This document shows, one piece after another, positions 1 to 4,127 of a stretch of DNA of 26,309 bases; position 1 is the stretch's first letter; every line of letters begins with the position of its first letter. The notes under the pieces were generated by a model. It searched no databases, was not told the DNA's origin, and saw only the letters and a list, made by a program, of their open reading frames with translations. This DNA comes from RZYP01 sp050256135 (GTDB taxonomy: Bacteria > Bacillota > Negativicutes > Acidaminococcales > Acidaminococcaceae), in assembly GCA_050256135.1 (NCBI GenBank), contig JBFWIF010000028.1, positions 1 to 26,309 of the forward strand, written 5' to 3'. The position numbers were made by a program, and so were the translations under genes.

Positions 1-309
1 TCTCGGCACAAGTACAGCAGGCGTTACCTTGAAAACATAGTGCATGAAAGCCTTTTCACCTAAAATATAGGCCAAAGGTTCCTGCCGTCCACGCCTTAAC
101 ACAAATTCTCTATATTTGGCGAGCTCATCAGCCTTAAGAGGTTGATCAAAATGCACATAAAGATTGATACGTGGACAGGAAAGCACAGCACAAAGCAGTA
201 TCTCTGCATCCAACCGGGGATTTTCTATCCCCTTGTCTGCGAAATACTGCCTAGTCCAATCCAATATTTTGACGATAGTCCATACATCTTTTGTCTGTGC
301 TTCTTCCAT
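1..309 (-). CDS. prmC: Peptide chain release factor N5-glutamine methyltransferase, N-terminal part (cut by window edge)
   Basis: Methylates the glutamine of the GGQ motif in release factors RF1 and RF2. I translated this from the minus strand: 103 codons stay open from ATG at 309 to the window edge. The visible part is the helical N-terminal substrate-binding domain, with the family pattern RLDAEILL near residues 32-39, then RRGRQEPLAYILGEKAF and a closing VLVPR just before the SAM domain. The SAM-binding domain with its NPPY motif lies outside the window. The start codon directly follows the prfA stop (TAA then ATG), and a GGTGA ribosome site sits within the end of prfA, so the two genes are translationally coupled. 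PrmC acting on the product of its neighbour prfA is a well-known arrangement. Confidence 0.93.
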   Translation of the reverse strand, partial: MEEAQTKDVWTIVKILDWTRQYFADKGIENPRLDAEILLCAVLSCPRINLYVHFDQPLKADELAKYREFVLRRGRQEPLAYILGEKAFMHYVFKVTPAVLVPR

Positions 310-1377
310 TTATTTCACCTGCTGCAAACGTTCACTTTGTTTGGCAGTAACGAGCGCATCCAATAATTCGTCCAGATTACCATTAATAATAGTATCCAAT
401 TTATGCAAGGTCAAACCAATGCGATGATCGGTAACACGCCCCTGCGGGAAATTATAGGTCCTGATACGTTCGCTGCGGTCACCCGTTCCTACCTGACTCT
501 TGCGATCTTCCGCTGTTGCCGTGCGCTGTTCTTCTTCAGCTTTTTCAAGAATTCTTGCCCTTAATACCCTCAAGCATTTTTCTCTGTTTTTAAGCTGTGA
601 CTTTTCATCCTGACATTGAGCCACGATACCTGTTGGCAAATGTGTTATCCTTACTGCGGATTCCGTCTTGTTTACATACTGACCACCTGCGCCGCCGGCC
701 CTGTAGGTATCAACCCTTAAGTCTGCAGGATTAATGTCAACTTCCACTTCTTCGGCTTCCGGTAATACGGCCACGGTAACCGTTGAAGTATGTACTCGTC
801 CCTGCGACTCGGTCTCCGGAACGCGCTGTACGCGATGAACGCCACTTTCAAATTTTAATCGACTGTAAACACCGTTACCTGATATCTGGAATATTACTTC
901 TTTAAAACCACCCAAGCCAGTAGGGTTGGAATCAAGCATTTCCGTTCGCCAGCCTCGTTCTTCAGCATAACGAGTGTACATGCGGAATAAATCACCGGCA
1001 AAAAGAGCTGCCTCATCGCCGCCAGCGCCGCCACGTATTTCCATAATGACGTCCTTATCATCATTAGGATTGGAAGGCAAGAGAAGAATAGTCAATCTTT
1101 CTTCATAATCTGCAACTTCCGGCTTCAACTCCTTCAGTTCCTCTTCTGCCATTTCCACAAGTTCGTCATCTTCGTGAGCATCGACTATTTCCTGATCCTC
1201 TTTTATTTTTTGCATAAGCGCCTTATATTCACGAAAAACTGTTACAATGTCTGCTAATTTGGCATGAGCTTTGGTGCATTTTTGCCACTCTGCCTGGTTA
1301 CTTATAACGTCCGGATCGCTGATGCGCGCTTCCAGATCCAAAAACTTATCTTCTAAAGCTTGTAATTTATCTAACAT
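310..1377 (-). CDS. prfA: Peptide chain release factor 1 (RF1)
   Basis: Recognises UAA and UAG in the ribosomal A site and triggers release of the finished peptide. 355 aa, normal family length. The N-terminal coiled region begins MLDKLQALEDKFLDLE. The catalytic loop GGAGGQYVNKTESAVR carries the GGQ that PrmC methylates, and the codon-recognition region reads RVPETESQGRVHTS, whose PxT tripeptide marks RF1 rather than RF2 (SPF). The C-terminal signature RIRTYNFPQGRVTDHRI is intact. ATG at 1377 is preferred; a GTG immediately upstream (1380) is also possible. The AGGAG ribosome site lies inside the end of the upstream yqhQ-like gene and the two reading frames overlap by about 11 bases, which implies coupled translation. 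No frameshift or missing key residue. Confidence 0.98.
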   Translation of the reverse strand: MLDKLQALEDKFLDLEARISDPDVISNQAEWQKCTKAHAKLADIVTVFREYKALMQKIKEDQEIVDAHEDDELVEMAEEELKELKPEVADYEERLTILLLPSNPNDDKDVIMEIRGGAGGDEAALFAGDLFRMYTRYAEERGWRTEMLDSNPTGLGGFKEVIFQISGNGVYSRLKFESGVHRVQRVPETESQGRVHTSTVTVAVLPEAEEVEVDINPADLRVDTYRAGGAGGQYVNKTESAVRITHLPTGIVAQCQDEKSQLKNREKCLRVLRARILEKAEEEQRTATAEDRKSQVGTGDRSERIRTYNFPQGRVTDHRIGLTLHKLDTIINGNLDELLDALVTAKQSERLQQVK

Positions 1378-2287
1378 CACTATTTTCTCCTACACTAACC
1401 TCTGCCGCTTCTACGGCAGGTTTTTCTTCCGGCAGCACAGCTTTCAATGCCGCGATTGCAACTTCTATCTGGGAATCATCCGGTTCGCGGGTAGTAAGCT
1501 TCTGCAAATAAAGTCCCGGAAGAATAGCCGTCCGTACCCAGTTATGTTCCATATGTGTACCAGCATAACGTATAATTTCATAACTAATACCAGCAATAAC
1601 TGGCATCAAGATAATTCTTGATAGAATTCTTTCGAGCAGATTAGGCCACCCTAAGAAGGTAAAAACAAACATACTGATAATCATGACAATCATCAGAAAA
1701 TTAGTACCACAACGCGGATGCAGCGTTGTAAAACCGCGTACATTCGAGACTTCCAACGGCAAACCAGCTTCATAAGCAAAAATTGTCTTATGTTCAGCAC
1801 CATGATACTGAAATACTCTTTGAATATCTTTCATCTTGGATATTGCGCCAATATAAATGAGGAAAATCGCCATACGCAATAGACCCTCAAAAAGATTTAG
1901 TGCCATATGGTTTTCTGTCCATGTTTTCACGAAACGCATAGACCAGGTTGGCAGTACGATAAAAAGGGCAATTGCAAGCACCATAGAAAAGACAATCGTC
2001 ATTGCCATTTCTTTACCTGTAATCTGCTCCTCTTCTTCTCCGGAAACCTGCGCTGAATACGAAAGTGCCTTCATGCCAAGTACTAAAGACTCACAAAGGA
2101 CAATGACCCCACGCAAAAACGGCTTCTTCAAAATTGGATATTTATCGGTGATAGAACCGGAAGCCATTTTATCTATAACAATTTCACCGTTCGGCTGCCT
2201 TACCGCTACAGCAATATTACCGGCAGCTCCACGCATCATAACACCTTCTATGACGGCCTGACCGCCAACGTTTGGTTTTCTTTCCAT
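1367..2287 (-). CDS. DUF1385 family membrane protein (YqhQ-like)
   Basis: 306 aa. The start, KPNVGGQAVIEGVMMRG, is the hallmark of the DUF1385/YqhQ family, whose biochemical role is not established. I see four likely membrane segments: around residues 92-115 (AMTIVFSMVLAIALFIVLP), 128-148 (LLRMAIFLIYIGAIS), 196-216 (FLMIVMIISMFVFTFLGW) and 222-240. Between the second and third lies the conserved family patch YHGAEHKTIFAYE followed by LHPRCGTNF, rich in His, Glu and Cys and suggestive of a metal or catalytic site (inference). The C-terminal tail is acidic and variable. It lies in the order rpmE, yqhQ, prfA, prmC, common in Firmicutes. The ribosome site TAGGAG is 7 bases before the ATG. Confidence 0.88.
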   Translation of the reverse strand: MERKPNVGGQAVIEGVMMRGAAGNIAVAVRQPNGEIVIDKMASGSITDKYPILKKPFLRGVIVLCESLVLGMKALSYSAQVSGEEEEQITGKEMAMTIVFSMVLAIALFIVLPTWSMRFVKTWTENHMALNLFEGLLRMAIFLIYIGAISKMKDIQRVFQYHGAEHKTIFAYEAGLPLEVSNVRGFTTLHPRCGTNFLMIVMIISMFVFTFLGWPNLLERILSRIILMPVIAGISYEIIRYAGTHMEHNWVRTAILPGLYLQKLTTREPDDSQIEVAIAALKAVLPEEKPAVEAAEVSVGENSDVR

Positions 2288-2333
2288 AGTTTTTCTCCTA
2301 ATTGCAGTTAACGAAAAGGTTTGGATATAAACA

Positions 2334-2355
2334 CAGCAGAGCCCCGGCTCTGCTG
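2334..2355 (-). terminator. GC-rich hairpin between rpmE and the yqhQ-like gene
   Basis: A perfect 10-bp inverted repeat (CAGCAGAGCC / GGCTCTGCTG) with a 2-base loop lies 10 bases after the first rpmE stop on the minus strand. What follows is only moderately T-rich (TGTTTATAT). It may be a weak terminator or a processing and stability hairpin that sets rpmE expression apart from yqhQ-prfA. A full stop to transcription is doubtful, because no clear promoter lies between it and the yqhQ-like gene. Confidence 0.5.
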
Positions 2356-2364
2356 CAGTAATTA

Positions 2365-2568
2365 CTACTCTTCTGTTTTATAACGTTTGTTGAATTTCTC
2401 AATACGGCCGCGTGCTGCCATATTACGTTGCTGACCAGTAAAGAACGGATGACATTTGGAGCAGACATCAACGCGCAATTCATTTTTTACTGAGCCTGAC
2501 ATGAATGTATTTCCACAAGCACAAACCACTTTGGTTTCGCCGTATTTCGGATGGATTCCTTCTTTCAT
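2365..2568 (-). CDS. rpmE: Ribosomal protein bL31, zinc-binding type (copy 1)
   Basis: Large-subunit protein that bridges the 50S central protuberance and the 30S head. 67 aa, typical length. It begins MKEGIHPKYGE. The two zinc pairs are visible as VVCACGNTF and VCSKCHPFFTG, so this is the four-cysteine C+ form. The ATG at 2568 is chosen because an AGGTG ribosome site lies 7 bases upstream and the family starts with M-K-x-G-I-H-P; the longer open frame to 2598 lacks support. It heads the rpmE, yqhQ-like, prfA, prmC operon. A second, nearly identical gene lies about 1.1 kb away at 3507-3713; the two proteins differ at only a few positions. Confidence 0.97.
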   Translation of the reverse strand: MKEGIHPKYGETKVVCACGNTFMSGSVKNELRVDVCSKCHPFFTGQQRNMAARGRIEKFNKRYKTEE

Positions 2569-2619
2569 CTTCCTGCACCTCTCTTTATCAAAACTCAAAA
2601 TTACTACCTAAGCTTATAA

Positions 2620-2648
2620 ATTATAACACAGCAGAAACTACCATGCAA
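2620..2648 (-). promoter_or_regulatory. Sigma-A-type promoter of rpmE copy 1
   Basis: On the minus strand: TTGCAT (2648-2643), 17-base spacer, TATAAT (2625-2620). Perfect -10 box and standard spacing, about 50 bases before the start codon. The bases just before the -10 box (TGTGT) also occur at the promoter of rpmE copy 2. Confidence 0.75.
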
Positions 2649-2733
2649 CAACTTTCAGTGTCTGGCTAAGGTTAGCATGAGTCACAATCGACATAGTTTC
2701 GAATATATTATCAGATCTAATAGCCAATGGTTA

Positions 2734-2821
2734 AAGTACTCCTCGCACCGCTTCCACACGCGACTATTCGGCTCCAAGCAGCCGGTCGCTGACGTGCAGC
2801 AGGCCCGTCGTATCTTTAGCC
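2734..2821. repeat. Structured intergenic repeat, copy R1
   Basis: First of three copies in this window of a roughly 75-90-base element. Its core reads CTTCCACACGCGACTATTCG, then the arm CGGCT, a short loop, AGCCG, and GGTCGCTGACGTGCAGCA, ending in TCTTTAGCC. GCGAC pairs with GTCGC, enclosing the inner stem CGGCT/AGCCG with a TATT bulge on the left. A second small hairpin, GCTG-ACGTG-CAGC, follows directly. The layout resembles REP-type dispersed palindromes; I do not recognise a named family. Confidence 0.85.
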
Positions 2822-2920
2822 ATCGCCTTGATTGCTACTCGCTCAAAGCTTAGTGTTCGGTGTATTAGTGGTTTAGCTTTTTTGCGACATTTTCGTTTGT
2901 ACTAAGCTGTTTTCTTGCGC

Positions 2921-2949
2921 TTGCTAAGCTGAACATCGTATGCTATATT
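2921..2949 (+). promoter_or_regulatory. Probable promoter of the thioesterase gene
   Basis: TTGCTA (2921-2926), 17-base spacer, TATATT (2944-2949), 4/6 and 5/6 matches to the sigma-A consensus, about 44 bases before the start codon. A gene divergent from rpmE copy 1 needs a promoter here, and this is the best match. Confidence 0.6.
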
Positions 2950-2992
2950 ATCAATAAATAGTATCTATCCGATAGGAAGGAAAGGTGGCACA

Positions 2993-3457
2993 ATGAACAA
3001 GTTTAGTTCTGACAGCCTCATTTATATCAGTGAAGTAATGATGCCTCATCAAGCCAATGTTGCAGGCAATATACATGGCGGTGAAATAATTAAGATAATG
3101 GATTCGGCAGCGTATGCTTCTGCCAGACGTTATGCACGTTCCAATGTTGTAACTGCGAGAATTGACGAAGTCGAATTTCATCTACCAATCATGATTGGTG
3201 ATTTAGTTACCTGTACAGCACAGGTTGTTTATGTTGGCAATTCTTCCATGGAGGTTGCCGTAACAGTAGATGTTGAAGATTTGGAAACCGAGGGCAAAAA
3301 ACGCGCCCTCTCCGCATTCTTCACGATGGTAGCTCTCGACAAAAAAGGAAGGCCTAACCCCGTAGCAAGACTTGGATTACGAACACCGGAAGAAAAACAA
3401 GCTTTTGAGGAAGGCCTGAAACGCTACGAAGCCCATAAAGCAAAAAAAACAAAATAG
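2993..3457 (+). CDS. Acyl-CoA thioesterase, hotdog fold (YciA/ACOT type)
   Basis: Hydrolyses acyl-CoA to free acid and CoA in the cytosol; the substrate range cannot be read from sequence. 154 aa, one hotdog domain. The family signature is clear: residues 22-37, NVAGNIHGGEIIKIMD, with the HGG turn and the Asp at 37 in the usual catalytic position, then VVTARIDEVEFHLPIMIGD and VGNSSMEVAVTV. The lysine-rich C-terminus (RYEAHKAKKTK) is disordered-looking. Ribosome site AGGTGG precedes ATG by 6 bases. It is a lone plus-strand gene, with its own promoter and a bidirectional terminator, placed between two minus-strand rpmE genes. The odd location suggests it was inserted here, or that rpmE was duplicated around it (inference). 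Confidence 0.9.
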   Translation: MNKFSSDSLIYISEVMMPHQANVAGNIHGGEIIKIMDSAAYASARRYARSNVVTARIDEVEFHLPIMIGDLVTCTAQVVYVGNSSMEVAVTVDVEDLETEGKKRALSAFFTMVALDKKGRPNPVARLGLRTPEEKQAFEEGLKRYEAHKAKKTK

Positions 3458-3467
3458 TACCAGACAT

Positions 3468-3503
3468 AAAAAAACAGGGCGAAATTTTTCGTCCTGTTTT
3501 TTT
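3468..3503. terminator. Bidirectional terminator between thioesterase and rpmE copy 2
   Basis: A near-perfect stem of about 16 bp (AAAAAACAGGGCGAA against TTCGTCCTGTTTTTT, one G-T pair) with loop ATTT. It has a T-run on the plus strand and an A-run before it that becomes a T-run on the minus strand. It serves two convergent genes. Confidence 0.92.
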
Positions 3504-3506
3504 ATA

Positions 3507-3713
3507 TTATTTTTCTTCTGTTTTATAACGTTTGTTAAACTTCTCGATACGACCACGAGCTGCCATATTACGTTGCTGGCCGGTGAAAAATGGATGACAT
3601 TTGGAACAAACATCAACGCGTAATTCGTTCTTTACAGAACCGGACATAAATGTATTTCCACAAGCGCAAACTACTTTGGCCTCGCCATATTTTGGGTGAA
3701 TTCCGTCTTTCAC
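3507..3713 (-). CDS. rpmE: Ribosomal protein bL31, zinc-binding type (copy 2)
   Basis: 68 aa. Same four-cysteine zinc pattern (VVCACGNTF, VCSKCHPFF) as copy 1. Against copy 1 it shows E to D and T to A near the N-terminus and one extra C-terminal lysine; otherwise the proteins are identical. The start is GTG at 3713: GAGGTG lies exactly 7 bases upstream, as in copy 1, and the family N-terminus then aligns (VKDGIHPKYGEA). The longer frame to 3728 begins inside the ribosome site. At DNA level I count about 31 differences over roughly 200 bases, nearly all synonymous, so both copies have been kept under protein-level selection. It is monocistronic, between its own promoter and a bidirectional terminator. 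Confidence 0.95.
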   Translation of the reverse strand: MKDGIHPKYGEAKVVCACGNTFMSGSVKNELRVDVCSKCHPFFTGQQRNMAARGRIEKFNKRYKTEEK

Positions 3714-3774
3714 TATCGTACACCTCACTTTACCTAAAACTATTTATAAATAATTTTCAATATTCACGGTAGTC

Positions 3775-3803
3775 ATTATAACACACGGAAATATTTGTTG
3801 CAA
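3775..3803 (-). promoter_or_regulatory. Sigma-A-type promoter of rpmE copy 2
   Basis: On the minus strand: TTGCAA (3803-3798), 17-base spacer, TATAAT (3780-3775). Same architecture and same TGTGTTATAAT block as the promoter of copy 1, so the duplication included the promoter. Confidence 0.8.
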
Positions 3804-3852
3804 GCCTTACAGAAAGAACCTCTTTAAAAAATTAAGTGTACCAGACAAGGTC

Positions 3853-3926
3853 TGAAGAGTTCCTCTGGCAATCTCGACATATGCCGCATTGATGTCTATC
3901 GGTAAGGATTGAAGAGTTCCTCTGGC
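3853..3926. repeat. Direct repeat flanking a 40-base spacer, 5' of repeat copy R2
   Basis: The 17-mer TGAAGAGTTCCTCTGGC occurs exactly at 3853-3869 and 3910-3926, each preceded by AAGG plus two bases. The second copy runs straight into repeat R2. A degenerate version (AAGTACTCCTC) precedes R1, so this block is likely the 5' part of the full repeat unit and the first copy a truncated remnant. Confidence 0.75.
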
Positions 3927-3927
3927 T

Positions 3928-4003
3928 GCTTCCACACGCGACAATTCGCCTGCTGGAGCAGTCGGTCGCTGACGTGCAGCAAGCCCGTCACTTCTTTAAT
4001 CCT
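3928..4003. repeat. Structured intergenic repeat, copy R2
   Basis: Matches R1 through GCTTCCACACGCGAC and GGTCGCTGACGTGCAGCA. The outer stem GCGAC/GTCGC is kept. The inner stem has changed to CTGCT-GG-AGCAG, still fully paired, so the element is conserved as a structure and not only as a sequence. Ends TTCTTTAATCC, as R1 ends TCTTTAGCC. Confidence 0.85.
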
Positions 4004-4042
4004 TGCCTCTATGTTTGTTCTAAATAACTCTGTTTGAATAAC

Positions 4043-4119
4043 ATTCCACACGCGACTATTCGGCTGTAAACAGCCGGTCGCTGACGTGCAGCAGCAAGCC
4101 GGTGTCATTTCTTTAGCCT
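4043..4119. repeat. Structured intergenic repeat, copy R3
   Basis: TTCCACACGCGACTATTCGG, then the inner stem CGGCTG-TAAA-CAGCCG (6 bp perfect), then GGTCGCTGACGTGCAGCA. One extra GCA triplet is inserted in the GCAGCA block relative to R1 and R2. Same orientation as R1 and R2. It begins within 10 bases of the 3' end of the EAL gene. Confidence 0.85.
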
Positions 4120-4127
4120 TTGCCAAC

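Larger units (their letters stand above)
2569..2992. other. 424-base intergenic region between rpmE copy 1 and the thioesterase gene
   Basis: Holds the divergent rpmE promoter at its left end, one copy of the structured repeat (2734-2821) in the middle, and the thioesterase promoter at its right end. The stretch 2822-2915 is AT-rich, with a weak imperfect dyad (AAAGCT near 2846 and AGCTTTTTT near 2875). I see no credible coding sequence: the short open frames here have no ribosome site. Confidence 0.7.
3714..4127. other. 414-base intergenic region between rpmE copy 2 and the EAL gene
   Basis: Holds the rpmE copy 2 promoter, a direct repeat (3853-3926) and two copies of the structured repeat (R2, R3). 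The last copy ends within 10 bases of the EAL gene stop codon. No canonical U-tailed terminator for the EAL gene is visible, so the repeat hairpins may be what its transcript ends in or near (inference). A 76-codon open frame on the minus strand (4126-3896) runs through R3 and R2 but has no ribosome site and I do not call it a gene. Confidence 0.7.

Noticed and set aside
770..860. PET instead of PAT in the RF1 codon-recognition motif as a possible change of stop-codon use
   Set aside because: PxT with Glu is common in Firmicute RF1 proteins, and genes in the window use TAA, TAG and TGA as stops.
2840..2885. Terminator-like dyad AAAGCT/AGCTTTTTT in the rpmE-thioesterase gap
   Set aside because: The stem is short and imperfect with a loop of over 20 bases, and no gene ends nearby in the right direction.
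2734..4119. Repeats as a CRISPR array
   Set aside because: Only three copies, irregular distances of over 1 kb, a gene pair between them, varying inner stems and no cas genes.
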